A stretch of 64,000 nucleotides of DNA from Chryseobacterium indologenes (GTDB lineage: Bacteria; Bacteroidota; Bacteroidia; Flavobacteriales; Weeksellaceae): positions 2,542,001-2,606,000 of the forward strand of contig CP065590.1 in the NCBI GenBank assembly GCA_016025055.1, in the 5' to 3' direction. A program made the position numbers and the translations under genes. Every line of letters begins with the position of its first letter. Position 1 is the stretch's first letter. Of this stretch, positions 50,045 to 60,425 are shown one piece after another. The notes below the pieces were generated by a model, which was given only the letters and a program-made list of their open reading frames with translations, made no database searches and was not told where the DNA came from.

Positions 50045-51583
50045 ATGAAAAATACGATTACCTTATCCGATTTCCCCAAAAAAATAAACTACAAAAATGA
50101 ATTGCTGGCAGGTTTTACCGTAGCCATGACGATGATTCCGGAATCTCTTTCATTTGCTATTCTGGCAGGGCTATCACCACTTACAGGACTTTATGCCGCA
50201 TTTATGATGGGGCTGGTCACAGCTGTTTTTGGGGGACGACCGGGAATGGTTTCAGGAGGAGCAGGAGCTACCATCGTTGTGCTCATTGCGCTGATACAAT
50301 CTCATGGAATAGAATATCTTTTTGCCACAGTAGCTCTGGCAGGGATTCTCCAGATGCTTGTAGGAATTTTTAAACTGGGTAAATTCGTGAGACTAATACC
50401 GCAACCGGTAATGTATGGTTTTCTGAACGGTTTGGCCATTATTATTTTTATGGCACAGATTGAGCAATTTAAAATTACCGATAGTACCGGGGCTACAAGT
50501 TGGCTGCAAGGAACCTCTCTATACATTATGGGTGCATTAACAGCGCTTACGATTGCCATTGTCTACTTTTTTCCGAAGCTCACAAAAGCAGTTCCGGCTT
50601 CACTGATTGCTATTATGGTGGTCTTTGCGATCGTTTTAGGTTTCCATATCAATACAAAAACAGTAGCGGATATTGCTCATATCAGCGGGAGTCTTCCCGT
50701 TTTCCATATCCCTCAGGTACCTTTTTCATTGGAAACTTTACAGATTATTTTTCCTTATGCGATGATTATGGCCGGAGTTGGTCTTATAGAATCTCTTCTG
50801 ACCTTGTCCATGGTAGATGAAATTACCAATTCAAAAGGAAACACCAATAAAGAATCTATAGCACAGGGGCTTGCCAATGTGACCAATGGTTTTTTTGGCG
50901 GAATGGGAGGTTGTGCGATGGTAGCACAAACCCTGGTCAATCTTAACGCAGGATCCAGAGCCAGACTTTCTGGTATTATTGCTTCGCTGATGATTTTAAT
51001 GATCATCCTGTTTGGTGCTCCCGTTATAGAAAAGATTCCCATGGCTGCTTTGGTAGGAGTGATGATGATGGTGGCAATCAGTACATTTCAATGGGTGTCC
51101 ATCAGAATTGTTAATAAGATGCCGAAATCTGATATATTTATCGGAATTACCGTGGCGTTGATTACGGTTATCCTGCACAATCTTGCATTGGCCGTTTTGA
51201 TCGGGGTTATTATTTCCGCATTGGTTTTTGCGTGGGATAACGCCAAAAGAATCCGGGCTAAAAAACATACCGATGAACATGGAATTAAACATTATGAAAT
51301 ATCCGGGCCTTTATTCTTTGGTTCAGTTACAGCATTTGCCGATAAGTTTGATCCGATGAATGATCCCGAGGAAATTGTTGTTGATTTTAAAGAAAGCCGG
51401 ATTGTGGATATGAGTGCTATTGATGCTTTGGATAAATTATCAAAGCGTTACAAACAAATGAATAAAACCGTCTATCTGCGCCACCTGAGTGAAGATTGCC
51501 GGAAAATGCTGAAGAATGCAGAAGCCGTAGTAGAAGTCAATATTCAGGAAGACCCGACGTATAAGGTCATGCCGGAAAGATAA
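50045..51583 (+). CDS. SulP-family anion transporter with STAS domain
   Basis: The 512-residue protein has about 10-12 membrane helices, the SulP signature GFTVAMTMIPESLSFAILAG with LTGLYAAFMMG, and a C-terminal STAS domain from about 420 (EISGPLFFGSVTAFADKFDP, IVVDFKESRIVDMSAIDALD). SulP proteins move sulfate, bicarbonate or other anions with Na+ or H+ coupling. The substrate cannot be told. The gene is probably monocistronic. Confidence 0.93.
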   Translation: MKNTITLSDFPKKINYKNELLAGFTVAMTMIPESLSFAILAGLSPLTGLYAAFMMGLVTAVFGGRPGMVSGGAGATIVVLIALIQSHGIEYLFATVALAGILQMLVGIFKLGKFVRLIPQPVMYGFLNGLAIIIFMAQIEQFKITDSTGATSWLQGTSLYIMGALTALTIAIVYFFPKLTKAVPASLIAIMVVFAIVLGFHINTKTVADIAHISGSLPVFHIPQVPFSLETLQIIFPYAMIMAGVGLIESLLTLSMVDEITNSKGNTNKESIAQGLANVTNGFFGGMGGCAMVAQTLVNLNAGSRARLSGIIASLMILMIILFGAPVIEKIPMAALVGVMMMVAISTFQWVSIRIVNKMPKSDIFIGITVALITVILHNLALAVLIGVIISALVFAWDNAKRIRAKKHTDEHGIKHYEISGPLFFGSVTAFADKFDPMNDPEEIVVDFKESRIVDMSAIDALDKLSKRYKQMNKTVYLRHLSEDCRKMLKNAEAVVEVNIQEDPTYKVMPER

Positions 51584-51749
51584 GGAAAGATCAAAGTGAA
51601 TCCTTTAAGTAATAATTCACGTATAAATATTGCATAAGAATGGGATCGTATCATTTTACGGTCCTTATTTTTTGTCTTTGTATTCTCTTTTTAAATCATA
51701 AAATATCTTAAAACAGAAAACTAAAGTAATGCATTTATGATAAAAATTT

Positions 51750-51757
51750 TATCTTTG
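51750..51757 (+). promoter_or_regulatory. -7 box TATCTTTG before the ter operon
   Basis: A perfect TAnnTTTG box lies 90 bases before the TTG start of the HAD gene. It has no good -33 element. Confidence 0.4.
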
Positions 51758-51847
51758 GGAAGAATAGAAAATTAAACACTTTTTGATGGAAAAATATGAG
51801 TAAATCTTTTTCAACAAAAGCTACATAAAACTATTAACTGAAACATA

Positions 51848-52516
51848 TTGAAAACAGATATCGACATTCACAACCACTGTCATTTTTCCTTTGACTTGTG
51901 GCTCACTCTAATCAAATCTCATCCCGAATTTAAAGCAAAAAGAGTTGAGCTGTTCTCCTCATTTTTTGAGGTTAACAAACCTATGGATGAAGTTGCAAAA
52001 ACCGTAAAATATTATGATGATCTTTGCAATACGATCAATGAGATCACAGGAGGAAATATAGATACTTTTGAAATATATCTGATGATTCTGGGAGCTCTGG
52101 AAGTGGATGTAAAACTTTTAAACAAAGAAAAGCTTAACGAATTTTATTTGAAAAGTGAAGATTTGTTTTTACAATATAAGCCTGTTGTTATTTTTGAAAA
52201 TATACATGATGTTTTTGACAATATTAAAAGTCATGGGAAGACGATTAATATTCTGAGCAACACAGGATTTATCAAAGGTACGACGATGAGAAAATTTCTG
52301 ATTCACGAAAATCTCGATCAGTATATTGATTTCCATATCTATTCTGATGAAATCAACTGTTCCAAACCGAATCCCCTTATTTTTCAGGAAGTGAAAAATC
52401 AACTGAAAGATCAGGATCTGCCTCTTGAAAAAATTTTGCACATCGGAGATAATCCCATTGCAGATTATAAAGGAGCTCAGGACTTCGGTTTCAGTGCACA
52501 TTTACTTAAACACTAA
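51848..52516 (+). CDS. HAD-superfamily hydrolase of ter operon
   Basis: The start is a TTG at 51848; no in-frame ATG precedes it closely. The 222-residue protein has HAD motifs in order: FSFDLWLTLIKSHP, INILSNTGFIKG, NCSKPNPLIF and ILHIGDNPIADYKGAQDFG. HAD enzymes of this subfamily remove phosphate from small molecules. Such a gene paired with a phosphoribosyltransferase is typical of ter (tellurite/stress) operons, in which a nucleotide-like product has been proposed. The next gene starts 6 bases on. Confidence 0.88.
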   Translation: MKTDIDIHNHCHFSFDLWLTLIKSHPEFKAKRVELFSSFFEVNKPMDEVAKTVKYYDDLCNTINEITGGNIDTFEIYLMILGALEVDVKLLNKEKLNEFYLKSEDLFLQYKPVVIFENIHDVFDNIKSHGKTINILSNTGFIKGTTMRKFLIHENLDQYIDFHIYSDEINCSKPNPLIFQEVKNQLKDQDLPLEKILHIGDNPIADYKGAQDFGFSAHLLKH

Positions 52517-52522
52517 TATAAC

Positions 52523-53347
52523 ATGAACAAAAGATACAGCTTACACCACATTCATTCGGCGGATGAGTTTAGTTTTTCACCGGCTGAATACAGCTATTTC
52601 AAATATGGCGATAAGTCGTATGCTGAAAAATTTGCAAAAGAATTATTTGACGGATTTATTTCCGGACATGAGAACCTTTTAGAAACAGATAAAGAAATTG
52701 TAGTGTTGCCAAGTCCATACATGGCCATTCCTACGGCTTCCAACTTTTTATGTTTTTTCTTCAAAAAACATCTTGATTTTTACCTTTTTCAAAAAGGGAA
52801 AAAATCAAGCATTTTATCAAAAATCAACAGAAATCATACCTACATCACAGATTACGGGAATCTTAGCTTTGAAGACCGTAAAAATCTGATTGCCAATGAT
52901 ACTTATTATATCGATAAGGATTTTTTGAGAGGAAAACTTTGTATTTTTATAGACGATATCAAAATCACCGGTAGCCATGAATATACAGTCAACAGAATCC
53001 TGGATCAATATGACGTGGAAGCAGACTTTATGTTTATGTATTATGCAGAATTAATGAACTTTGATCTTGACCCGAAGATTGAAAATTTTTTCAATTATTA
53101 CGCAGTACAGGATGTAAAAGATGTTGCAGAAGTAATGCAGAAGCCTAATTTTGAGTTCAATACAAGGATTGTAAAATATATTTTAGGCCTGGATTCAAGT
53201 AATTTTGACTATCTTACGTCTAAAGTAAAAAAAGAGCAGATGGATCTTCTGTTGGAGTTGGCCATCAGCAACAATTATCATTTAATAAAAGAATATAAAA
53301 ATAACATCAATACTTTAACACAAACGGAATTATATTATGGCTATTAA
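52523..53347 (+). CDS. Phosphoribosyltransferase-like protein of ter operon
   Basis: The 274-residue protein has the PRPP-loop analogue CIFIDDIKITGSHEYTVNRI and VVLPSPYMAIPTASNFLCFF, pointing to a PRTase fold in the branch found in ter operons. It overlaps the TerD gene by 11 bases. The proposed role is synthesis or recycling of a nucleoside-type molecule, inferred from family context. Confidence 0.8.
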   Translation: MNKRYSLHHIHSADEFSFSPAEYSYFKYGDKSYAEKFAKELFDGFISGHENLLETDKEIVVLPSPYMAIPTASNFLCFFFKKHLDFYLFQKGKKSSILSKINRNHTYITDYGNLSFEDRKNLIANDTYYIDKDFLRGKLCIFIDDIKITGSHEYTVNRILDQYDVEADFMFMYYAELMNFDLDPKIENFFNYYAVQDVKDVAEVMQKPNFEFNTRIVKYILGLDSSNFDYLTSKVKKEQMDLLLELAISNNYHLIKEYKNNINTLTQTELYYGY

Positions 53348-53894
53348 CTTACAAAAAGGACAAAGAGAAAACATCAACGCACCTAAATTCACTGTAGGTT
53401 TAGGATGGGATATCAATAATACTTCTACAGGAACTGCTTTCGATCTTGATGCATCTTTATTTTTGTTGGGAGATGATAAAAAGTTAGTGTCAGATAATCA
53501 CTTTATTTTTTATAACAACCTTGAATCTCCGGATAAAGCAGTTGTTCACACAGGGGATAACCTTACCGGTGAAGGCGCAGGAGATGACGAGCAGATCAAA
53601 ATTGATCTTACAAAGATTGATGCTGCCGTAAAAGAAATCACTGTGGTGGTAACGATTCACGATGCAGATGCAAGAAGACAGAATTTTGGACAGGTAAGAA
53701 ATTCTTTTATCAGAATTTTCAATACAGATACGAATGAGGAAATCTTAAAGTATGAACTTGACGAAGATTTCTCAATCGAAACAGCAGTAGAATTCGGAAG
53801 AATCTACAACAGAAACGGAGAATGGAAATTTGAGGCTGTAGGAGCAGGACAGAGAGACGGCCTTGAGAAATTTGTATCAATTTATCAGAAGTAA
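53337..53894 (+). CDS. terD: TerD-family protein (first copy)
   Basis: The 185-residue TerD domain protein starts MAINLQKGQRENINAPKFTV and has GLGWDINNTSTGTAFDLDAS, VVHTGDNLTGEGAGDDEQIK and VTIHDADARRQNFGQVRNSF, with the acidic residues that bind calcium in TerD. It is cytoplasmic. It lies in an operon of HAD, PRTase, TerD, TelA-like, unknown, TerD and TerC genes. Confidence 0.93.
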   Translation: MAINLQKGQRENINAPKFTVGLGWDINNTSTGTAFDLDASLFLLGDDKKLVSDNHFIFYNNLESPDKAVVHTGDNLTGEGAGDDEQIKIDLTKIDAAVKEITVVVTIHDADARRQNFGQVRNSFIRIFNTDTNEEILKYELDEDFSIETAVEFGRIYNRNGEWKFEAVGAGQRDGLEKFVSIYQK

Positions 53895-53896
53895 TC

Positions 53897-55072
53897 ATGG
53901 ACAATCAGGAAAATCAACCTATAGATCCGCTAGGATCCATCGAACCTCTCAGAACATTTGAACCTACACCCATGGTTCCGCCAACACCGGCTCAGCCTGC
54001 TCAAAATGCAACGCCGGCAGTTCTTGTAGACAGAGAGGGAAATGTAAACTTAACTCAGCTACAGACTGAAGAACGCCAGAAATATGAAGTTCTCGCCAAC
54101 TCCATCGATGAGGCGAATCCGGGTTCTATTGTGAATTTCGGTGCAGAACTTCAGAAAACCTTAACCAATCAGAGTGACAGCTTTTTAGGAAATGTTAGAA
54201 GATCAAACTCCGGTGAAGTGGGAGGGCTTATCAATGACCTTTTGGTAGAGCTTAACTATGTGGACGTAGAAGAGCTTAACGGAAATAAAGTAAAAAGTTT
54301 CTTAAGCAAATTACCCTTCATGAAGAAGGTAATGACGCAGGTGGAAAATTTATTTGCAAAATATGATAAGATCATCAACAATATCGAGCAGATCTCTTAC
54401 AAAGTGAATGCAGGGATCATTACTTCAACAAAAGATAATGCCGTTTTGCAGACTATTTTTGAAAGCAATGTGAACTCTATTAAGCAGATTGAAGATCTTG
54501 TCATCGCCGGAAATATCAGAATGGAAAGAGCTGCTGTTGAGCTTGCGCAGATGGAAGCTAATCCTCAGAATTTCCAGGATTATCAGATTGCAGACAAAAG
54601 AGATTTTATCGCAAGATTAGACAGGAGAATGGCTGACCTGAAAGTTGTGCGCGTCATCATGATGCAGTCACTTCCACAGATCAGACTTGTTCAGAATAAT
54701 AATGTTTCAATTGCAGAAAAAGCACAGACAATTCTTACGACGACACTTCCTGTATGGAAAAATCAGCTGTCACTGGCTGTAGCAATGTACAGACAGCAGC
54801 AGAATATTGAAATCCAGCAGAAAGTTTCTCATACAACAGAGGAGATCTTAAGAAAGAATGCTGAACGCCTTGGTCAGAACTCTATCAATGTTGCCAGAGC
54901 TAATGAACAGACTATCGTTTCTGTAGAAACATTAAGGGAGACCACTTCAATGCTGATCAATACCTTGAATGAAGTAAAACAGATTCAGAAACAGGGTGCA
55001 GACAACAGAAGAAAGCTGGATCAGGATCTTCAGACATTGGAACATGAATTAAAAGCAAATGTCAGAGGTTAA
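53897..55072 (+). CDS. telA: Toxic anion resistance protein, TelA family
   Basis: The 391-residue protein has a Pro-rich N-terminus (about 1-40) and long amphipathic helices typical of TelA/KlaA (GLINDLLVELNYVDVEELNG, FLSKLPFMKKVMTQVENLFA, TILTTTLPVWKNQLSLAVAM, EILRKNAERLGQNSINVARA). TelA proteins are linked to tellurite and stress resistance and associate with TerD/TerC. It begins 2 bases after the terD stop. Confidence 0.92.
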   Translation: MDNQENQPIDPLGSIEPLRTFEPTPMVPPTPAQPAQNATPAVLVDREGNVNLTQLQTEERQKYEVLANSIDEANPGSIVNFGAELQKTLTNQSDSFLGNVRRSNSGEVGGLINDLLVELNYVDVEELNGNKVKSFLSKLPFMKKVMTQVENLFAKYDKIINNIEQISYKVNAGIITSTKDNAVLQTIFESNVNSIKQIEDLVIAGNIRMERAAVELAQMEANPQNFQDYQIADKRDFIARLDRRMADLKVVRVIMMQSLPQIRLVQNNNVSIAEKAQTILTTTLPVWKNQLSLAVAMYRQQQNIEIQQKVSHTTEEILRKNAERLGQNSINVARANEQTIVSVETLRETTSMLINTLNEVKQIQKQGADNRRKLDQDLQTLEHELKANVRG

Positions 55073-55080
55073 TTTATAGG

Positions 55081-56036
55081 ATGCAAAGGTGGGGGATGAT
55101 GCAGCAACCATATGGTCACAGAGCAAAAGAAGATTAACACGGCTTAAGCTTCTCGCCAATTTTTTTGAACATATTGACATGATATCGATTTATATTAAAA
55201 CCGATATTATCCACAATTTGTTCCAGGAAAATACGACCCTGGATTACAATAAACTGGAGCTTTTCCACCTGCAGTATACCGACAGTCTCATCGAACTTCT
55301 GACCAAAATTAAAAGGCAGAAGGAAAACGAAATGCTGGCTGTCATTAATGAAATTGACATCAACAATAAATATATTTCAGGTTTCGAAGAAAGAAGAGTC
55401 GATAGTTTTGAAACGGACCGTAAAATGTATAGCGGTATATTTTCACAACATCTGAAAACCGTGTATAAAGATCTCACAGAAGATATTTTCACGGCCAACT
55501 GGGATAATGTCCTGTATTTTCATAAGAAATATGCACAGGAATTTTACAGGACAGATGTAGATGAATCCCTGTTGAAAACCGGAAATTTTCCGGCTTATCA
55601 GTATAAAGATTATTCTATTGAGAGAAAGCTGTTGGGAAGACTCAATATACAAAGCTTTAAAGTACGTTTTGTATGTGGTTATCTTATCGGAACCCATGAT
55701 TATGAGCTTTTCAAAATCTTTCAGTCGGATGATTATTTTGTTTTCAGTGTAGACGAAAGGAAATTATATCTTTTCGATAAAGATCTTGATCAACTGGATA
55801 TTTCTGAAAATCAGTCGAACCAAACAACCATTATCGATCAGCTGAAAAGAAAGAATGAACAACTCGAAAGCAGTATGAACGAAAGAAAACGAATTGTACC
55901 GCCAGAAGTAGAAGGCGTTTTGAAAGACTATCTCAGAAACCTTGAAAATATTGATATTATGAGTAAAATATTTGACTTTAATGAAGAAACAAATATTCTG
56001 CGTGCAATGCTTAATTTAAATTTAAATAATAACTAA
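55081..56036 (+). CDS. Unknown ter-operon protein, 5' end probably frame-broken
   Basis: The main frame (open from a GTG at 55089) gives about 315 residues with RLKLLANFFEHIDMISIYIK and LDYNKLELFHLQYTDSLIEL. An ATG at 55081 in the +1 frame gives MQRWGMMQQPYGHRAKED. One added T at 55134-55135 joins this to LTRLKLLANFFEH, a more natural start. The protein is helical with a Glu/Lys-rich C-terminal part (LKRKNEQLESSMNERKRI). I do not know its function. It is common in my reading of such ter operons but I cannot name the family. Confidence 0.65.
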
Positions 56037-56108
56037 AAGGTAGATTGTAAAATAGTATTTTGCTTTTTCACTTTTTTGAACCAATAAACAACAACAAAAC
56101 ATAAAAAA

Positions 56109-56717
56109 ATGGCTATCAACTTACAGAAAGGTCAGAGAATTAACCTTAAAAAAGAAAACGGAGCTGAGCTTTCCCAGGCTTGTGTAGGAATCAACTGGGG
56201 AGCAATTGAAAAAAAAGGATTTTTCGGAACTAAAAAAGAAGCAGTAGACTTAGATGGAAGCTGTATTTTATATGATTCAAACAAAAATGTAACGGAAGTA
56301 ATTTATTTCGGTAACCTAAAATCAAGAAACGGTTCTGTAAGACACAGTGGAGATGACCTTACCGGAGATGTTGACGGAGATGACGGACTGGATAACGAGG
56401 TGATCACTGTAGATTTCAGCAAACTGGAGCCTAATGTAGAACACGTTGCCATGGTTCTAAACAGTTACAGAGGTCAGGATTTCGGAACGATTCCTTTCGC
56501 TTCTATCCGTATTTACGAAGGAACTCCTACCAATGTAAAAGAAGTTTTTGCAAAATATGATATTGCGAACGATGCTTCTTTCAGCGGACATGTTGCCATG
56601 GTTATGGGAGTATTCTACAAAAGAAACGGAGAATGGAAATTCAATGCCATCGGAGATCCTACTGCTGACAGGAAGCTGGAGCAGACAGTGCAGACGGTGC
56701 AGATGAATTATTTGTAA
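56109..56717 (+). CDS. terD: TerD-family protein (second copy)
   Basis: The 202-residue TerD domain protein starts MAINLQKGQRINLKKENGAE and has VDLDGSCILYDSNKNV, VRHSGDDLTGDVDGDDGLDN and RGQDFGTIPFASIRIYEG. It is acidic around the calcium-site motif. It has its own short 5' region (72 bases) after the unknown gene, so an internal promoter is possible. It differs enough from the first copy to be an older duplication. Confidence 0.93.
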   Translation: MAINLQKGQRINLKKENGAELSQACVGINWGAIEKKGFFGTKKEAVDLDGSCILYDSNKNVTEVIYFGNLKSRNGSVRHSGDDLTGDVDGDDGLDNEVITVDFSKLEPNVEHVAMVLNSYRGQDFGTIPFASIRIYEGTPTNVKEVFAKYDIANDASFSGHVAMVMGVFYKRNGEWKFNAIGDPTADRKLEQTVQTVQMNYL

Positions 56718-56806
56718 TCAATTATCAATCAACAGATAAAATAAACAGCAATATTTGTACCTTGTACACTTATTGCTTTTATCATATATAATAACACATT
56801 AATCAA

Positions 56807-57847
56807 GTGGAAAAACATCAGAGTATTTTAGAACTGCACCCGGGGCTGGTGTGGGGATTTGCGGTAACGGTCGTTATCATGCTGCTCCTGGATTTAGGAG
56901 TATTCAACAAAAAAAGTCATGAAGTTTCATCCAAAGAAGCTACCATCTGGACCATTGTATGGATTTCGTTGTCTATGGTTTTTTCAGGGGTAGTATATTG
57001 GGTTTTCAATACAGACGGAACCCCGGAGAGCCATGCGCTGGCTGTAGAGAAATTTACACAATACCAGGCGGCCTATTGGATTGAAAAAGCACTTTCAGTG
57101 GATAACTTGTTCGTATTTATCCTGGTCTTCGGATTTTTTAAAGTGCCCAAATTTCTTCATCACAAAGTCCTTTTCTGGGGAATCATCGGTGCATTGATTT
57201 TCAGAGCGATATTTATTTTTGCAGGAGTAGGGCTTATCAACCTGACTTATCTTCCTGAAATGCATATTTTCGGAGAAGCAGTAAAAATCAACATTGTAAT
57301 GACCCTGTTCGGATTGTTCCTTGTGTATGCAGGGATCAAATCATGGGGAGACGGTGATGATGACGATGACGAAGACTACAGCAATACTGCAGGAGCAAAA
57401 TTGATCAAGAGCTTTTGGAAAGTTTCAGATAACTACGATGGGGACAAGTTCTTTACCATTCAGAACGGAATCAAGATGGCAACACCACTTTTAGTAGTAG
57501 TGGGAGTTATTGAGTTCACAGACGTTCTTTTTGCCGTAGATTCCATCCCTGCGATCTTTGCTATTTCGGATGACCCGTTTATCCTGTATACGTCGAATAT
57601 CTTTGCGATCTTAGGTCTTAGATCACTGTATTTCCTATTGGCCAATTTTATTCACATGTTCAGCAAACTTCCGTATGGACTGGCAATTATCCTTTCATTT
57701 ATCGGAGTTAAAATGTTGATCGCCCCTTGGTATCACATCTCATCCCCGGTTTCACTAGGAATTGTAGGTGGAGTATTGGTTATTTCCGTTATTCTGTCTA
57801 TTATGTTTCCTGATAAAGAGGAAGAAAAAGAGAAGCTGGAAGAATAG
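56807..57847 (+). CDS. terC: TerC-family membrane protein
   Basis: The GTG start at 56807 gives 346 residues with about 8-9 membrane helices. The conserved acidic residues of TerC are seen in VIMLLLDLGVFNKKSHEVSS, EKALSVDNLFVFILVFGFF and IEFTDVLFAVDSIPAIFAIS. It has an Asp-rich insert (DGDDDDDEDYSN, about 184-195). TerC proteins help metal export or metalation at the membrane. It is the last gene of the ter operon, followed by a terminator. Confidence 0.93.
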   Translation: MEKHQSILELHPGLVWGFAVTVVIMLLLDLGVFNKKSHEVSSKEATIWTIVWISLSMVFSGVVYWVFNTDGTPESHALAVEKFTQYQAAYWIEKALSVDNLFVFILVFGFFKVPKFLHHKVLFWGIIGALIFRAIFIFAGVGLINLTYLPEMHIFGEAVKINIVMTLFGLFLVYAGIKSWGDGDDDDDEDYSNTAGAKLIKSFWKVSDNYDGDKFFTIQNGIKMATPLLVVVGVIEFTDVLFAVDSIPAIFAISDDPFILYTSNIFAILGLRSLYFLLANFIHMFSKLPYGLAIILSFIGVKMLIAPWYHISSPVSLGIVGGVLVISVILSIMFPDKEEEKEKLEE

Positions 57848-57866
57848 TATATACTGTTTAATATAT

Positions 57867-57902
57867 AAAAAGCCCCTGAGAATCAATCTTAGGGGCTTTT
57901 TG
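57867..57902 (+). terminator. Terminator after terC
   Basis: AAAAAGCCCCT/AGGGGCTTTTT around a 14-base loop. Confidence 0.85.
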
Positions 57903-57961
57903 TGGAATATGGGATAGAAACAGGAGACTGGAAGAGGGAAGAGGCAATTATCTTTTCTATT

Positions 57962-58006
57962 TAGACAGACAGGTTTGTCTATTATGTATTTTTGTCTTAC
58001 ATTTGC
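57962..58006 (+). promoter_or_regulatory. Promoter with TetR-type operator
   Basis: The inverted repeat TAGACA-N8-TGTCTA (57962-57981) overlaps TTG at 57975. A 21-base spacer leads to TACATTTG (57999-58006). The TetR gene starts 16 bases later, suggesting autoregulation. Confidence 0.55.
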
Positions 58007-58022
58007 TCTACAATAAGATAAT

Positions 58023-58550
58023 ATGGCGTCACCAAAGGAGAGAATAGTAGCAACAACTTTTGACCTGTTTAGCCAGCAGGGATATAATTCTACAGGTATT
58101 AATCAGATTATTGCAGAAGCAGAAGTCGCGAAAGCGAGTTTTTATCAGCATTTTAAATCTAAAGAAGATTTGTGTGTAGCATTTCTCAACGTGAGACACG
58201 AATACTGGTTCAATGAGCTGATTAATTTTTCATCCCGGGCGACAAGCCTTCAGGATCAAATAATAAAAGTTTTTGATTTCCTGATCTATATGAATGAAAA
58301 GGAGCATTTCAGGGGATGCAGTTTCCTGAATATTCTATCTGAAATTCCTGCAGACAATGTTAAAATCCTGGAGGTCATACAATCTCATAAGGCAGATCTC
58401 CGGAATTACTTTTTAAAATTGTTGAAAGATGACGTAGTATCCGATCATATCTACATGCTTTTTGAAAGCAGTATTATTGAGAGCCAGCTTTTTAAATCCA
58501 ATGAACTGATTGAAAAATCAAAGAAAATAGTCATTCATTTAATACCTTAA
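58023..58550 (+). CDS. TetR/AcrR-family regulator
   Basis: The 175-residue protein has a TetR N-terminal HTH ([40 protein letters not shown]) and a helical ligand-binding part. It sits 4 bases before a small NTF2-like gene, so both are in one operon behind an inverted-repeat operator. The ligand is unknown. Confidence 0.92.
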   Translation: MASPKERIVATTFDLFSQQGYNSTGINQIIAEAEVAKASFYQHFKSKEDLCVAFLNVRHEYWFNELINFSSRATSLQDQIIKVFDFLIYMNEKEHFRGCSFLNILSEIPADNVKILEVIQSHKADLRNYFLKLLKDDVVSDHIYMLFESSIIESQLFKSNELIEKSKKIVIHLIP

Positions 58551-58554
58551 TAGT

Positions 58555-58968
58555 ATGGAACAGAAACATCCGCTTCCGCCGTTCACCTTAGAAACGGCTA
58601 AAGAGAAAATTCAACTGGCAGAAGATGCCTGGAACAGTCAGGATCCTGAAAGAGTTTCCAAAGCATATACCGTCAACAGTGAGTGGAGAAACCGGGATAC
58701 TTTTGTGACAGGACGGGAAGAGATCATCGCATTTCTTCAAAAGAAATGGGAAAAAGAGCTGCATTATAAGCTTAAGAAAGAATATTGGGCTCATACCGGT
58801 AACCGTATTGCCGTACGTTTCGAATATGAATACCAAACCAAAGAGGGGAACTGGTTCAGGGCTTACGGAAATGAAAACTGGGAATTCGATGAAAACGGGT
58901 TGATGGCCAAAAGGTACGCAAGTATCAATGATCTGGCAATCCGGGAAGAAGACAGAAAGTTCCGGTAA
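58555..58968 (+). CDS. NTF2-like protein of DUF1348 family
   Basis: The 137-residue protein has [40 protein letters not shown] and [20 protein letters not shown], the DUF1348 (nuclear-transport-factor-2-like) pattern. It is co-transcribed with the TetR regulator. The function is unknown; the fold often binds small hydrophobic ligands. Confidence 0.88.
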   Translation: MEQKHPLPPFTLETAKEKIQLAEDAWNSQDPERVSKAYTVNSEWRNRDTFVTGREEIIAFLQKKWEKELHYKLKKEYWAHTGNRIAVRFEYEYQTKEGNWFRAYGNENWEFDENGLMAKRYASINDLAIREEDRKFR

Positions 58969-59048
58969 ATAGCTTTTTGCCACGAATGCACAGGCGGATT
59001 ATAAAGTATATTTATGGCTTAGATTTCGTAGACTGAACAGCACCAGGT

Positions 59049-60062
59049 TTACAACTCCGTACCCTTTCCATGCAGGAGTTTATTGATTTTTCTCCTTGTC
59101 TGTACAGATACTTTATACGCTTCATCACGTAATTTCTGGATTTTGCCCACAGGTTGAAAAATAGCTTTGCTCTCAAATGGATTAAATGACAGCAGCTCAT
59201 TACTGCAGATACGCGGATCCAATAATGAATCTTTGTTTATTTTCACTTCACCAATTTTAAGATAAGGAGAATTTTTCCATTCTACATTCAGTTTGTTGAT
59301 GGGCTGGTCTTTGAGGTCATAACAAAATTGAATAAAAATATCTGCCGTAAAATCTGTCGTTTGAAAATAATTCCGCAATGTCTTTTTTATATTTTGTTTC
59401 TTCCCGATATTCTTGTCCACAGATTGAGGTTCCAGCTTAATTTTAATCATATAATCTCCGAGACGATAAGCCCCGACAGAATAATAATCAAAAGACAACA
59501 GAAAATCATTCCGTTTTTGAAAAAGCTTCAGGATGTTTTTGAAAAAGCTACCCGTTACAACTGAGGGTATTATTTTGATCATCTGTGCTGCAATAGAGAA
59601 CAGACTGCTTCCTTTTTTGATGTAAGAGCGGTTAATGGCCGTAAAAAGTTTCAGAAAAGTAGAAACCGAGTTAATAGGAAATAATGGAAAATTAACCAGA
59701 GGAAAATTGGCCAGTAATCCTCCTTTTTCATCCTTGATCTGTATTGCAAAACCATAAGCCGGGATATCTTTCCTGGAATTCTTAATTTTCAGTTGGGCAT
59801 TTGAAAACCTGATCATAATATCAAACTTCTCATTATCAAAAAACGGCTGTACCCATTCAGGGATATTTTTATCTACCCAAAATGTACCTTTCGCCACCGC
59901 ATAGGTTTTTGCATGGGCATTTCTGGTAGCATAATTGACGTCACTGATAGAGGAAGATTGTTCAACGAAATCTGCTATAGATTGTTTGTTAATCTCTAGG
60001 AGTTCTTTTTCTTCTTCATTCAGTTCGTCGAACTTCTTATTATATTTTAGTGGATCTGGCAT
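59049..60062 (-). CDS. Catalase-like heme-binding family protein
   Basis: The 337-residue protein has YATRNAHAKTYAVAKGTFWV, FDIMIRFSNAQLKIKN, AYGFAIQIKDEKGGLLANFP and YYSVGAYRLGDYMIKIKLEP, matching the short catalase-like family. The usual catalytic segment R-FS-G-H is partly replaced (RFSNAQL), so catalase activity is doubtful; peroxidase or lipid-peroxide activity is possible. It is a single gene on the minus strand. Confidence 0.82.
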   Translation of the reverse strand: MPDPLKYNKKFDELNEEEKELLEINKQSIADFVEQSSSISDVNYATRNAHAKTYAVAKGTFWVDKNIPEWVQPFFDNEKFDIMIRFSNAQLKIKNSRKDIPAYGFAIQIKDEKGGLLANFPLVNFPLFPINSVSTFLKLFTAINRSYIKKGSSLFSIAAQMIKIIPSVVTGSFFKNILKLFQKRNDFLLSFDYYSVGAYRLGDYMIKIKLEPQSVDKNIGKKQNIKKTLRNYFQTTDFTADIFIQFCYDLKDQPINKLNVEWKNSPYLKIGEVKINKDSLLDPRICSNELLSFNPFESKAIFQPVGKIQKLRDEAYKVSVQTRRKINKLLHGKGTEL

Positions 60063-60425
60063 TTAGTTTTTAAATTCAATTATAACGCCAAGTTTCGGAT
60101 TCTGTGTTAAGAGAGTATTACAATTATTTGAATTTTATAGATAAGAAAATATGAAATACTCAAGATATCATTTTAAAGCTTGTATATTTGGAATTAATAA
60201 TTGTTTAAAAATTTGATTTTCAGAATGTTTTGTGATGTTGAACTTTAGTTTTCATTTTCGGCGGGGTATCAATAATTCCAGGCAATACGAATACAGTAAA
60301 ACATAAAATAATTGATTTTTATATCAATTTTAGGTATCAATAAGGTCTTTAAAAGCAAAATCAGTGGTTGGTTGGGTATTTAACCTTAATGCTAAAAAGC
60401 ACTATCTTTGTAAAAAAATAAAATT
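60063..60425 (+). promoter_or_regulatory. Intergenic region with -7 box TATCTTTG (60403-60410)
   Basis: About 360 bases. The perfect TAnnTTTG box lies 15 bases before the FKBP start. No further gene or RNA is evident. Confidence 0.4.
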
